Shown here: positions 41,585 to 52,200 of the stretch, piece by piece | How the letters are laid out: every line of letters begins with the position of its first letter | How positions within the stretch are numbered: position 1 is the stretch's first letter | Program-made: the position numbers and the translations under genes | DNA from: Limisphaerales bacterium | GTDB lineage: Bacteria; Verrucomicrobiota; Verrucomicrobiia; Limisphaerales; JAKEEH01 | Direction of reading: 5' to 3' | Assembly: GCA_022616725.1 (NCBI GenBank) | Contig: JAKEEH010000420.1 | Coordinates: 1-54,810 of the forward strand | Length of the DNA stretch: 54,810 nucleotides | Notes under the pieces: generated by a model | Told to the model about the DNA's origin: nothing | Seen by the model: the letters and a program-made list of their open reading frames with translations, nothing else | Database searches by the model: none

Positions 41585-44500
41585 ATGCTTCGCGCGATTG
41601 TTAGCGGGTTGTTCTGTGCCGGCGGTATGTGGGTTTCCGCCGCGGAGCCGCCGGTTTGCCCGCCCGATTGGTCCATCGAACTCGTTGCCTCCGCGCCCAG
41701 AATCAATCATCCGTCAGTAGTTTGCAGCGCGCCCGATGGCCGAGTGTTTGTCGCGGAGGACCCGATGGACATCAGCGCGCCGCGTGCCGACGTCGCCCTT
41801 GGCCGGATTCTGTGTTTTCACCCTGACGGCCGGGTGACTATTTTTGCGGACAAATTGCATGCGGTCTTTGGCATGCAATATCTGGAAGGGAAGCTTTACG
41901 TTCTGCACAATCCGAAGTTCAGCGTTTTTACGGACCAGGAAGGAGTGGGGACAAAGCCTCATGAATTGATTGAGAGCACCAACCCGAATCCCTGGGCGCT
42001 GGATTGGAACGATCATGTGCCGGCGAACTTTCGCCTGGGGATGGACGGTTTCTTTTACGTTGCGGTCGGAGACAAGGGCCTTTATGGCGCGGTCGGGCGC
42101 GACGGCAAGCGCGTCGATTTACATGGCGGCGGGATTTTGCGGTTGCGCCCCGACGGCACGCAACTCGAAGTGTTCGCGACAGGAGTGCGCAACATTCTCG
42201 ACGTGGCCATGACGGATGAGGACGAGATTTTCACCTACGACAACACGGACGAAATGGAGTGGATGAGCCGGCTGACGCACATGGTCGAAGGTGGCTTTTA
42301 CGGTTATCCCTACGATTTCAGTCCGCGGCGGCCATACACACTTTGGATGATGGCCGATTACGGCGGCGGCGCGGCCACGGGGACGCTCTGTTACAATGAA
42401 GACGCGCTGCCCGGGGAATATCACGGCAACCTGTTTCTCGCGGACTTCGGCAAGCGACAAATCCTGCGCGTGCGCGTCGTCCGGGAGGGGGCGACCTTCC
42501 GGGCCGACTCGCGCGAAGACATGTTTTCGCGCGTTCCCAACGACTTTTATCCGGTGGGCATCTGTTGGAGCGCCGACGCGCGCAGCATGTACATATGCGA
42601 TTGGCAGCACCGCGACACCAAGGAGAAGGTCGCGGTGGGCCGGCTGTGGAAAATGACGCACAAAGCTCCGTCGCGAGCCGCGCCGAGGCCTGAATGGTAC
42701 GTGCCGGCAGCGATGGGGAAGACTGTGCGCCCAACGGTTGGCAAACTCGTGAGTTCGCTCGAGCACCCCTCTCGCGGCGTTCGGCTAACCGCGCAGCGAC
42801 TGCTGTCGTTGCGAAGCGGCGAGGCCGAGGAACCTTTGAAGCGGCTTTTGCGAAGCCAGGACGCTTCGGCTCGCGCGCGGTGGCACGCGATGTGGGCCAT
42901 AAACGCGGTCTGCGGAGATATCGTGGATTCTGTGAATGCCGGCGATGCCTCGGTTGCGCGCCAGGCGCTGCGCAAACTCGGCCAGCATTCTGGTCAGGAC
43001 CACGCGAACGCGGTCGAGAACCCGTTACGGCACAGTGATGCTTCGGTTCGATTCCATGCGGCGACCGCTCTGGGCCGGATTGGCAACGAGACTTCGGTGG
43101 CAGCACTCCTATCAGCGCTGAAAGATGTAGAATCCGTGGCGGCGTATGGGATGTTCACGGCGCTGAACCGCATCGGCAAACGCCATCCGCAAGCATGGGA
43201 GCGCATCGCGCGCGGACTCCTCTCTGAAATTTCACTGGTTCGCGAACGCACATCCTTCGCCTTGCGCGAAACCTATGATGAAAGGCTCGTGGCCGCGCTT
43301 TCCAGCATTGTTGCGGAAGAAGAGAATGGAACCGACTCGCGAGCACTGGCGCTGCGTCTGCTGGCCGAACTGCATCGGAAGCGCCCGGAGTGGAAGGGGG
43401 AATGGTGGGCATATCACCCCGTTAAATCGCCTCCGCCCGAGAAGACGGTCGAATGGGCCGGAACACCCGTCGTGTTGCAAGCCCTACGCCGGGCGCTGGA
43501 GGACGAGAAGCAAGCGATGCGTCACGCCGCAGTCGAAGGGATTCGCGTAGCGAACGACGCCGACTCCTCCCGGAAGCTGCGCGACATGTTTACTTCCGAG
43601 GCGCACCCTGAATTGAAGCGCGCCATCATTGAGACGCTCGGCGCAATCGGGGATACCAACTCCGGACCACTTTTCCTGACGGTGTTGCGCACCGGGACGG
43701 AAAATTTTCAGCAGACAGCGCTCAAAGCGCTGGGAGCGATCCGCTTCGTGCCCGCCGCGGCGGCCATTGGGGAGATCTGCGCGACGACGCGAGGCACAGT
43801 GCGGGCGACAGCGTTCGAAGCCTTGGTGAAGATTGGCGGGGTCGCAGCGCTGGCCGCATTGGAGCGGCCGCTCCGCGCAGAATCCAGCGAGATTCGCGGC
43901 GAAGCCATCGCGGCAATCGGGGCGTTGAAAAATCGGGCTGCTCTGCCGCTCCTGCTCAAGGCCCATGGCGACCCTGAGACGCGGATTGCGGCGATTGAAG
44001 CGCTCGCGGAGATGCCGGACGCGCGGGCGAGCGAGGCATTTGTCGAGGGGCTGACGAATCGCAGCGCGACCTTACGCGAGAAATGCCGCAAGGCTCTCTC
44101 TGCCATCCGAGCGGAAGCGTGGGACACGATCACCAACCGCCTGGCACATCTCCCGCCCGGGGCCATTCCGGAATTGCAGCGCGTGTACAAGGGCTTCGGA
44201 CCGGCTCGGGACAGCGCACTGTTTGCGATCGCCGTCTCGATAGCCGACCCCGCGCAATATGCAGCCTTCGCACGGGAGAACACCGGTGATCCGTCGCATG
44301 GTCGCAGCATATTTTTTGACACTGCTGGGGCGGCCTGCGCGAAGTGCCATGCCGTGCGCGGCGAGGGCGGGACCATTGGGCCGGACCTTTCGACCGTCGG
44401 CGCCCAGTTCCCGCGCGAGGTTTTGATTGAGAGCATTCTTTACCCCAGCAAGGCGATTCGGGAAGGCTACCAGCAAACCATGGTCGAACTGCGCGATGGC

Positions 44501-44707
44501 GAGTCCATCTCCGGCTCGGTTAAAGGGGAAACGGGCGATGCGGTGACGTTGCAGGACGGCGAAGGGAAGTTGCACACCGTGCGCAAGGCCGAGATCAGCA
44601 CGCGCCGAGCGAGCGAATTGTCCTTGATGCCCGAGGGACTGAACGCCGCTTTGAGCCTCCAGGAATTCGCGGATCTGATCGCGTATTTAGAGGGACTCCG
44701 ACAGTGA
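41585..44707 (+). CDS. PVC-type heme-binding CxxCH protein with HEAT repeats
   Basis: A 1040-residue exported protein, a relative of the one at 22314-25244. It starts MLRAIVSGLFCAGGMWVSAAEPP (signal peptide), then a beta-propeller (WSIELVASAPRINHPSVV, NILDVAMTDEDEIFTYDNTDEMEW, GGFYGYPYDFSPRRP), HEAT-like repeats from about residue 390 to 860 (PTVGKLVSSLEHPSRGVRLTAQRLL and others), and a mono-heme domain with C918-A-K-C-H, followed by GPDLSTVGAQFPREVLIESILYPSKAI. The family is linked to periplasmic sugar oxidation in PVC bacteria; substrate unknown. Its HEAT block is much longer than in the first copy. Confidence 0.85.
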   Translation: MLRAIVSGLFCAGGMWVSAAEPPVCPPDWSIELVASAPRINHPSVVCSAPDGRVFVAEDPMDISAPRADVALGRILCFHPDGRVTIFADKLHAVFGMQYLEGKLYVLHNPKFSVFTDQEGVGTKPHELIESTNPNPWALDWNDHVPANFRLGMDGFFYVAVGDKGLYGAVGRDGKRVDLHGGGILRLRPDGTQLEVFATGVRNILDVAMTDEDEIFTYDNTDEMEWMSRLTHMVEGGFYGYPYDFSPRRPYTLWMMADYGGGAATGTLCYNEDALPGEYHGNLFLADFGKRQILRVRVVREGATFRADSREDMFSRVPNDFYPVGICWSADARSMYICDWQHRDTKEKVAVGRLWKMTHKAPSRAAPRPEWYVPAAMGKTVRPTVGKLVSSLEHPSRGVRLTAQRLLSLRSGEAEEPLKRLLRSQDASARARWHAMWAINAVCGDIVDSVNAGDASVARQALRKLGQHSGQDHANAVENPLRHSDASVRFHAATALGRIGNETSVAALLSALKDVESVAAYGMFTALNRIGKRHPQAWERIARGLLSEISLVRERTSFALRETYDERLVAALSSIVAEEENGTDSRALALRLLAELHRKRPEWKGEWWAYHPVKSPPPEKTVEWAGTPVVLQALRRALEDEKQAMRHAAVEGIRVANDADSSRKLRDMFTSEAHPELKRAIIETLGAIGDTNSGPLFLTVLRTGTENFQQTALKALGAIRFVPAAAAIGEICATTRGTVRATAFEALVKIGGVAALAALERPLRAESSEIRGEAIAAIGALKNRAALPLLLKAHGDPETRIAAIEALAEMPDARASEAFVEGLTNRSATLREKCRKALSAIRAEAWDTITNRLAHLPPGAIPELQRVYKGFGPARDSALFAIAVSIADPAQYAAFARENTGDPSHGRSIFFDTAGAACAKCHAVRGEGGTIGPDLSTVGAQFPREVLIESILYPSKAIREGYQQTMVELRDGESISGSVKGETGDAVTLQDGEGKLHTVRKAEISTRRASELSLMPEGLNAALSLQEFADLIAYLEGLRQ

Positions 44708-44758
44708 TCTGTAAGCCCCTCCTCACGTCGAGGGTTACAAAGCGCGATCGCCACGGGA

Positions 44759-45325
44759 TCACACGATCGCGGTTCCAGGACCGGCTTCGAGCCTTTGTTC
44801 GCGGGTCTCGACCCAACGGGCCATCAGCCAGAGGACATCCGACAAGCGGTTGAGGTAAACGAGGATTTCGGCATTTTGAATTTCATCTCCTTCGCGCAAT
44901 GCGCACACGCGGCGTTCGGCGCGGCGGCACGCAGTGCGCGCCAGATCCAGAGTCGCGGAGCTGTGAGTGGTGCCGGGCGTTGCCCAGTCTTTGAAGGAGA
45001 CATTCTGTGCTTCGATTTCCTTGACGATCACATCCAACCGGGCAGTCATTTCTTTCGTCAGCAGAGGATACTCGTCTTTGACGTAGCGTGGCATGTCCTC
45101 CGGCAAGGTCGCCACTTCACCCATGAGCGCGATCAGCTCTTTCTGCGTTTTCAGCAAGTGATCGCACACAAACCCGTGTGACACCGTGGCGCGCGCCAGC
45201 CCGATTGCCGAGTTTAACTCGTCCACCGCGCCGCACGCTTCGACGCGAGGGTGGGATTTAGGAACACGGCGATTGAACATGAGCGCCGTCGTGCCCGTAT
45301 CCCCGGTTCTTGTTGCTATGCTCAC
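44759..45325 (-). CDS. cob(I)alamin adenosyltransferase, PduO type
   Basis: A 188-residue helical enzyme that adenosylates cobalamin, using ATP, to make coenzyme B12. N-terminal motif SIATRTGDTGTTALMFNRRVPKSHPRVEACGAVDELNSAIGLARA (read in parts), and the C-terminal RTACRRAERRVCAL and LNRLSDVLWLMARWVE hallmarks. No B12-dependent enzyme or cobalamin riboswitch is beside it. It is convergent with the upstream heme gene and preceded by a 109-base gap. Confidence 0.93.
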   Translation of the reverse strand: MSIATRTGDTGTTALMFNRRVPKSHPRVEACGAVDELNSAIGLARATVSHGFVCDHLLKTQKELIALMGEVATLPEDMPRYVKDEYPLLTKEMTARLDVIVKEIEAQNVSFKDWATPGTTHSSATLDLARTACRRAERRVCALREGDEIQNAEILVYLNRLSDVLWLMARWVETREQRLEAGPGTAIV

Positions 45326-45434
45326 GGCTCAGGCGGCTGAATTCGAATTCTGGTTCCAAGCGAGACCCGAACGAGTCGAGAGAGCATCAGTAAGCTTGTA
45401 CTCCTCGCCTTGACACCCCGTCAACCCCACTCTT

Positions 45435-45653
45435 TCATGCATTGACGATACGCGTGTTTGGTCCAGGGAGGCCGCGCAGCTCCTGATCAGCGCCGACAGC
45501 GACAATGCGGTTGCCCAGCACGGCGACTGATTGCGCCACCGGGAGCCGCGCGTCGAGGGTGCGAACGACGCCGTTGGTGATGGGCAAGCCAACAGGAACA
45601 GATGAAGCGGAGACAGTCGTCACGGCAAGCAGCACTGCGAGCAGCACGTTCAC
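45435..45653 (-). pseudogene. truncated amidohydrolase (N-terminal fragment)
   Basis: A 72-residue frame begins with a signal-like MNVLLAVLLAVTTVSASS and then the start of an amidohydrolase of the YtcJ type: ITNGVVRTLDARLPVAQSVAVLGNRIVAVGADQELRGL. It stops at RIVNA, before the metal-binding HxH of the TIM barrel, and no other frame continues the family. It overlaps the PPC gene's stop by four bases (ATGA), so it once formed an operon with it. A deletion to about 45435 seems to have removed the rest. Confidence 0.65.
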
Positions 45654-47323
45654 CCCCGTCGCCTCTTCGGTTCAGGCGCGGGCGTCCCGGCGGTAATGCC
45701 CAACGCGATAACGCCGCTTAGTTCGGATGGCGGGTACAGGATCAGAGGAAAGTTACGGCGAAGGGCGGGGATTGTGCTGGCGCGGGCTTCGACGACCCCT
45801 GATTTTCCGAATACGGCGAAAGTGATGAGGGTTCCGGGATGGGCGCTCGCGGGCACTTTGATTTTGAGCACGGTGTTGGTTTTCTTTTCGTCGAAGCGCG
45901 CACCCTCGACCGAAAAGGCGCCGGGCAGGCCGTCAACTTTCAGATCAATCTTGTCATTGAAGTCGTAGCGAAGGCACGCCACCGAGAGTGAAACCTCCGT
46001 GCCGTTTTTTGCCTCGATCTTGTCGTCATCTACGAAGAGGGCGAAGCCGGGGCGGAAACGCTCGATTTCAATCTGGTAAGCGAGGTCGGGTCCGCCGCGG
46101 TGCGTCAATTCCTTCGCGACAAGATGATAGCGGCCAGCGGCCTTGAGAGTGTTGGTCGCACTCGCATCCTGAGGCCCGCCAACGATAGCGGTTGCGACCT
46201 CCTTGCCGGCTTCGTCGCGAATTTCAAAGAACACGTCACAGGGCGATCCAAGGCTGCGACTGCGACTTCGGAAAATCCAGCGCTCGTCCTTGTCGGCGTC
46301 AAACTGGAACCAGTCGCGATCATCCGCCTTCTCGAAGCGGCCATTGAGGACAGTGGGCAGGGAAATCGTCGTGCCCTGCGCGGCTGAATTGTTCGGTTCC
46401 AGTTCGGTGATTTGCGGCTGATCCAGGGAATGTAAGGCAACAAAATCGCCATTGACTGCAGTGTAGGGCGCGGGACGCATTCGGCATGCGAGTGGCTTTC
46501 GGGCATCGCCGGCTGAACTGAGCACGCGCAGTTCAGCGTCGTCTTCCCCGGCGAGGGGATAGGTGCAGGTTGGGAATGCAAATTTGCCGGCGCGCAGTCG
46601 GTAATAATACTGAGGGCCACCGCCATAGGTGATGTCGCGGACTTCGGCCAGGTACTGGCCGGTGGCCGGAGGGCGAAACTGGAGGCGGCAATCCCGGCCC
46701 GCGCCCGGCGCGTCCTCATTGAATGCGACTTCGCGGCCCTTCGCATCGAGGATGCGCAGGACCGGATCGAGCCTCGATCCAAGCCGGCTGGCGACCACCT
46801 CAAAAGAAATCACTTCGCCGCGTTTTGCGTCAAAAGAATAATAGTCGAATCCCAGTTCGCGACTGACGCCGTCGATTGCAACGGGTGGCCGGATCGATTG
46901 TGCCGTCTGCGGCGAGTTGTTTGTGCCCGAAGCGGCAGTCGTCGGAAGGTCGTCGATGAAAATCATTGACAGCTCGGACGCGCCGTTCGTGGTGGCGATT
47001 CGCAGGGCGCAAACTCCGGCGGCATCGGGCGCCGTGGAAATCAAAAGGCTCGATTCATTGGTTTTGACAATTTCTGTGCCCGGCAGGCCGAGCCAGCCAT
47101 CGGTGATTCCAGAAACGCGCTCGCCAACAATCTTGAGTTCAGTTGTGCGCCCAGCGGGTATGCCGAGAGGGGATAATCGGTGAATGAGAGGACTTTGGGC
47201 GAGAACTCGGACGTTAAGGCTCGCGGCAAAAAGCAAGAGGCAAAAAAATCGAGTCGCGTAGTGTGACGTAAAGCGCCAGAGGACAGGCGCACTCCATGAC
47301 GCAAGCGCACGAGGATGGGCCAT
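45650..47323 (-). CDS. exported pre-peptidase C-terminal (PPC) domain protein
   Basis: About 557 residues from the Met at 47323; the frame is open to 47431 but that part includes a repeat. A signal-like segment (RFFCLLLFAASLNVRVLA) precedes PLGIPAGRTTELKIVGERVSG, a start seen in PVC proteins of this type. Two PPC beta-sandwiches follow: DYYSFDAKRGEVISFEVVASRLGSRLDPVLRILDAKGREVAF and DWFQFDADKDERWIFRSRSRSLGSPCDVFFEIRDEAGKEV (each read in parts). No peptidase domain is present. It probably sits on the cell surface or in the periplasm. The truncated amidohydrolase follows it. Confidence 0.75.
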   Translation of the reverse strand: MAHPRALASWSAPVLWRFTSHYATRFFCLLLFAASLNVRVLAQSPLIHRLSPLGIPAGRTTELKIVGERVSGITDGWLGLPGTEIVKTNESSLLISTAPDAAGVCALRIATTNGASELSMIFIDDLPTTAASGTNNSPQTAQSIRPPVAIDGVSRELGFDYYSFDAKRGEVISFEVVASRLGSRLDPVLRILDAKGREVAFNEDAPGAGRDCRLQFRPPATGQYLAEVRDITYGGGPQYYYRLRAGKFAFPTCTYPLAGEDDAELRVLSSAGDARKPLACRMRPAPYTAVNGDFVALHSLDQPQITELEPNNSAAQGTTISLPTVLNGRFEKADDRDWFQFDADKDERWIFRSRSRSLGSPCDVFFEIRDEAGKEVATAIVGGPQDASATNTLKAAGRYHLVAKELTHRGGPDLAYQIEIERFRPGFALFVDDDKIEAKNGTEVSLSVACLRYDFNDKIDLKVDGLPGAFSVEGARFDEKKTNTVLKIKVPASAHPGTLITFAVFGKSGVVEARASTIPALRRNFPLILYPPSELSGVIALGITAGTPAPEPKRRRG

Positions 47324-47369
47324 TGACAGTTCCGACAGGTTGTGAAGTGCGCCTGTCCTCTGGCGCTTT
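47270..47369. repeat. inverted pair of the 24-bp repeat, inside the PPC gene's 5' end
   Basis: Perfect 24-base arms at 47270-47293 and 47346-47369 are reverse complements around a 52-base loop, with a third copy at 22244-22267. The left arm is translated as part of the region before the signal peptide (SAPVLWRF), and the right arm lies upstream of the chosen start. Confidence 0.7.
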
Positions 47370-47423
47370 GGTTCCTTGCGCGATCCGGACAGTCGCGCTC
47401 CCGGTGTCAAAATATGCACGCGG

Positions 47424-48074
47424 TCAAGCACGCCGCCGTTCCTCTTTCCGCAGGAGCGCCTCCTGCTTCTTCACCTCGGCGCGAAGGAGTTCCTCGGCGG
47501 ACCAACCCTGGGCCTGGGTGCGCGTGGCCAGGGCGAACAATTCGCGCGCGAGGGCAGCTTTGCCGCGCGCGCGCGGCGCCACTCTGTTCAGCAACCCGGC
47601 TTTACGCGCCTTTTTGACGAGTTTCTCCGCGCGCAAGAGCGCCGGGAGGTGTTTCGGAATGCCATCGAAGGCTGACGCGCGGTGATGTTTGGTGCCGTGT
47701 TTTTCGGCCCGCTTGATCTGCTCCCACTGCGCCCAGACGGCGTCCACCGTTTTTGCGTCGGAAGCGCCAAAGACGTGCGGATGACGACGAACCAGTTTGT
47801 CAACCAGATGCGCGCAGACCTGATCGAAGTCGAAGACGTGGCGTTCACGCGCGAGTTGGCAATGGAAAACGACCTGAAGCAGCAAATCGCCGAGTTCCTC
47901 GAGCATTTCGTGATCGTCGCCGGCTTCGATGGCGTCCATCAGCTCATAGACTTCTTCGACGGCATGGAAGCGCAGCGTCATGTGGTCCTGCTCACGGTCC
48001 CACGGGCAGCCCTCGGGCGAACGGAGTTTCGCCATCACGTCGATGAGCTGATCGATGGGCGCTTTCTTTCTCAC
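47424..48074 (-). CDS. mazG: nucleoside triphosphate pyrophosphohydrolase MazG
   Basis: A 216-residue all-helical NTP pyrophosphohydrolase. Motifs include the start LIDVMAKLRSPEGCPWDREQDHMTLRFHAVEEVYELMDAIEAGD (read in parts), with EExYE and the second acidic pair in EELGDLLLQVVFH that bind Mg2+. LVRRHPHVFG and DAVWAQWEQIKRAEK follow, all MazG hallmarks. It hydrolyses NTPs, including aberrant ones. It is slightly shorter than E. coli MazG (263). It is the second gene of a pair with proB, overlapping by four bases (ATGA). Confidence 0.92.
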   Translation of the reverse strand: MRKKAPIDQLIDVMAKLRSPEGCPWDREQDHMTLRFHAVEEVYELMDAIEAGDDHEMLEELGDLLLQVVFHCQLARERHVFDFDQVCAHLVDKLVRRHPHVFGASDAKTVDAVWAQWEQIKRAEKHGTKHHRASAFDGIPKHLPALLRAEKLVKKARKAGLLNRVAPRARGKAALARELFALATRTQAQGWSAEELLRAEVKKQEALLRKEERRRA

Positions 48075-49180
48075 AGAATCACCAGGTCGTCGCGATGCAC
48101 GACTTCGCTCCGGGGGAGCTGACGCGATTGCACCTCCGCCGCCCCAAAGCGCGCAATCCCACGGGCAAATTCGGTTCCGTTCAGGTCACAGATGCGCACG
48201 ATATCACCGGCAGCAAAGTCCCCCTCGCAACGCGCGACACCGGGTGGAAGGAGGCTCCGGCCGGATTCGCGCAGCGCCTTGCGCGCGCCGTCATCAACGT
48301 AGAGGGACCCGCGCGGATGGTGAAAAAAGGCGATCCACCGCTTGCGGCCCTTGAGCTTGTTGGGCTGCGGCACGAAGAGTGTGCCCTCGTCCGCGCCGCG
48401 TAAAATCTCGTCAAGCGCAGTTTTCTTTCTGCCGGAAGCGATCACCAGCGGAATGCCGGCGCGTGTTACGATGCGCGCGGCTTGAATCTTCGACGCCATG
48501 CCACCCACCGACGTAGTGCTATCCGTTCCACCGGCCAACACTTCGATGGTGGCATCAATCTGCTCGACGACAGGGATGGTGCGAGGGTTGGCCTTGCCAA
48601 AATTCTCAATCACGCCGTCCACGGTAGTGAGAATGACCAGCAAATCGGCCGGGAGCAGCGAGGCCACGAGCGCCGACAGCTTGTCGTTGTCGCCGAACTT
48701 CAGCTCGGTGAACGAGACCGCATCATTCTCGTTGATAATGGGCACCACGCCCCGTTGCAGCAGGGTAACCAGCGTGTTGCGCGCGTTAAGGTGGCGCTCG
48801 TGATGTTGAAGGTCTTCGTGGGTGAGAAGCACTTGCGCGACTGGCAAATCAAACTTTGCAAAGAGCTGGCCGTAAGCCGCCATCAAATGACTTTGCCCCA
48901 CCGCCGCGCAGGCCTGCATCTCGGCGAGCTGTGACGGTCGTTTGCCATAACCGAGCACGCCCATGCCGGCACCCACCGCGCCGGAAGAAACGAGCACGAT
49001 CTCGCGCCCGGCCTTGCGTTGCGCGGCGACCTGCGAAACAAGCTGCTCCATCTGGGCAGAATCGAGCCGCTTCCGGGAGTCGGTCAGAATTCCGGTGCCC
49101 AGCTTGACGACCATGCGGGTGATGCTCTTAAGCAGTTCGCGGCGCACGAAGGTATTAAACGGGTTGACCGAATGCGGCAA
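48071..49180 (-). CDS. proB: glutamate 5-kinase with PUA domain
   Basis: A 369-residue enzyme, first step of proline synthesis. The amino acid kinase fold shows TRMVVKLGTGILT, LVSSGAVGAGMGVLGYGKRPS, NENDAVSFTELKFGDNDKLSALVA and the GGTDSTTSVGGMASKIQAARI motif (each read in parts), and the C-terminal PUA domain has GSLYVDDGARKAL and AAGDIVRICDLNGTEFARGI. ProB with PUA is the standard bacterial form, feedback-inhibited by proline in most species. proA is not adjacent. It is followed by mazG. Confidence 0.94.
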   Translation of the reverse strand: MPHSVNPFNTFVRRELLKSITRMVVKLGTGILTDSRKRLDSAQMEQLVSQVAAQRKAGREIVLVSSGAVGAGMGVLGYGKRPSQLAEMQACAAVGQSHLMAAYGQLFAKFDLPVAQVLLTHEDLQHHERHLNARNTLVTLLQRGVVPIINENDAVSFTELKFGDNDKLSALVASLLPADLLVILTTVDGVIENFGKANPRTIPVVEQIDATIEVLAGGTDSTTSVGGMASKIQAARIVTRAGIPLVIASGRKKTALDEILRGADEGTLFVPQPNKLKGRKRWIAFFHHPRGSLYVDDGARKALRESGRSLLPPGVARCEGDFAAGDIVRICDLNGTEFARGIARFGAAEVQSRQLPRSEVVHRDDLVIL

Positions 49181-49271
49181 AAGCCAAAACTCCGCGCTGC
49201 AAAGGGCAAAATGTGCGGATGGGTTGATATGCCATACTTAAAGTTTCCGCGACGTTTGCCGATATGGTACA

Positions 49272-52200
49272 ATGTCCGATTCGCGCATGAGTTCAGAAGT
49301 GCCTTACTGCAATCTCGGACGACAGGTTTACGGCTGGATCTGCCTCGGCTTTCTCTTTTTCCACGTCCCTTCAGTAATCGCAGCCGACGAGTGGAAAGCG
49401 GTGTTCGATCCTTACCAGGTGCTGACCCTGCATTTGCAAATGGACACGAACGACTGGGAGCGGGTGCGCCATGATCAACCCAGCCAGAATGAAAGTTGGG
49501 TACCCGAAGTCGCGGAGGCGCTTATGTGGGCAGATGGCGAGACTCCGTTGCGGGTGACAGTGCGCCGCAAAGGCGAATCGGACACCCCCTTGCCTGAAGG
49601 AGACCCGCAAAAGGTCAGTCTTAAAATCGACGTCAATGCGCTGGTGGATGGACAGAAGTGGCACGGGCTTAACAAGCTCAGCCTTGAGAATGGGAGCGAA
49701 AATCCATTGACGGAGGGATTTGCCTGGATCGCGCACCGGCTGGCGTGGGAGGCGGGAGTGTATGATTACGAAGCGGCTTATTCGGGATGGGTGCGTCTTT
49801 ACATCAACGGCGAACTGAAAGGCGTGTTCGTGAATGCGGAACAACGCGATGCGCAGTTTCTGAGGAACCACGGATACGACAAGGGGCCGAGCACCTGGTT
49901 GTACAAGGTGGATGGTTCGAGCGCGCTGGAAGTGGGCGTCGGGCACAGCCCCGCGTACGAGCACCTGTGTTACCCGCCGTTCAACTCAGGCGCGAGTGGC
50001 GGCGGTGGCGGAGGCGGGTGCCCGCAGCCGAACCTGGAAATCGACCTGCCGCAGTGGATCAACATCCGCGGCTTCTTCACGCTCGGGGCCGTGGAAGCCT
50101 TTGTGGAAAACCGGGACGGGCTTTTCACACACAGCGGCAAGAACAGCTACGCGGTCGATTTTGACCCGCCGTATCCGCGCACGCGGCTTTATTTTCCGTG
50201 GGACCAGGACACGACGATCTTTCAGGGGAATGCGAGCATTTACGGCAATGAACCGTACCAGACGCAACTACTGAGTCACCCGTGGTTTCAGAAGGTGTAC
50301 GAGCAGTTGCTGCGCGATCTCATCGACGGGCCGTTCTCGGTTACGTCGCTGCTGGCGGTAATCGACCGCATCGAGGTTGGAGTGGGACCGGCATTTGATG
50401 AAGACCCATACGTTTATGGCGGGAATTCCGCGGAAGCGTTTGACAATTTGCGCGCCTGGGTGGCGACACGCGTGCCGAACGTGCGGAGCCAGTTGACGCA
50501 GCCGTACTTGCCGCGCCCGCAATTCAATCATCCCGGCGGCGAGGTAGTGGCCGGCTTCAATCTCATGATGTCTGCTCCGACCGGGATGGTGTACTACACC
50601 CTCGATGGGAGCGACCCCCGGGCACCCGGGGGGATCGTTTCCGGCACCGCGCGGGTTTATACGGCGCCGATTGTCATCGACAAGACAACGCATGTCATCG
50701 CGCGGGCATTCGATGGCACGGTGTGGAGTCCGTTGCCAGCGACTGGCACCTTCAACATTGCCCGATATGCCAGTGCGCTTCGGATCACCGAACTGATGTA
50801 CCATCCGGCTACACAGGCGGTTGCAGGGGACGAGGACAATTACGAGTTCGTCGAGCTCAAGAACACGGGCGGGATATCGCTGGACCTCTCCGGTTTCTAT
50901 TTCGAAGGAATCAACTATTCGTTTCCGCCGGGTACGATCGTGGCGCCCAACGCGTTTTATGTGCTGGCGCGGAGCCGCGTGGCAATCTCCAACCGATATC
51001 CCGGAATCACGGTGCACGGCATCTATTCGGGAAAACTCGATGACGGTGGTGAAAAAATCCGACTGCGCAACTCGGATGGGAACACCGTGATTTCGGTGGA
51101 ATACGACGATGATCCACCGTGGCCGCTTGCACCGGATGGACTGGGTTATTCGCTGGTGCTGGAGGAAGCGTTTGGAGATCCGGATGCTCCTGAGACGTGG
51201 CGGGCCAGCAGTGAGGTACACGGTTCGCCAGGAGCCGATGATCCCGCGCCAGCCTACGGCCTCGGGGTGGTGATCAACGAAGTGCTCACGCACAGCGATC
51301 CGCCCTTTGAAGATGCAATCGAGTTGCACAACACGGGAACCAATGCCGTGGACATCAGCGGATGGTACTTGAGCGATGATTTCGCGCGCACGAATGCCGC
51401 CGGAAACTACAGTCTGAAGAAATATCGGATCGCGGCCGGAACCATTATTCCGGCAGGGGGCTTCAAGGTTTTTTATGAGCGCGATTTCCGGATCAACAAC
51501 ACCCTCACGCCCTTCGCACTGACGGAGTTTGGGGAAACTGTATATCTAAGCGGAGCGACGGCGGCGGGAGCGTTGAATGGCTATATTATGGGAGCGAGGT
51601 TCGGCGCATCGGACCGCGGGGTCTCTTTCGGACGTTATTCAACCAGCCGGGGGATCGACTTCGTGCCGCTGAGCCGCACCACATTTGGCGCGGATACACC
51701 GGCGACTTTGAACGACTTTCGCTCGGGGGCCGGCGCGGCCAATGCGCCGCCACGGGTGGGACCGGTGGTGATCAATGAGATCATGTATAATCCCACGGGC
51801 GGCGGGAGTGAGTTCATTGAACTTCTTAGCATCACCAATGGACCGGTGGATTTGAGCGGCTGGACGATTGCAGGCGCGAATTTCAGTTTTCCCGCGGGCA
51901 CGGTGCTTCCGTCGAGCGGGTTGATGTTGCTGCTGAAGACGAATACGACGACCGTCGCGGCGTTTCGCAGCGCATGGTCAGTGCCGGAGGGCGTACCGAT
52001 CTTCGGGCACGACTTTGTCCTGGAAAATGAAGGCGAAGCCCTGGGTTTGGAGAAGCCGAACCCAGAGGCACTCATGCCCGCAATCGAGATGGAACGAGTG
52101 CGCTACAACGACAAAAGCCCGTGGCCGACGGAGGCCGACGGGGAAGGTCCATCCCTGGAACGTTTTGCCGCTGCGGAATATGGCAATGACCCGGTCAACT

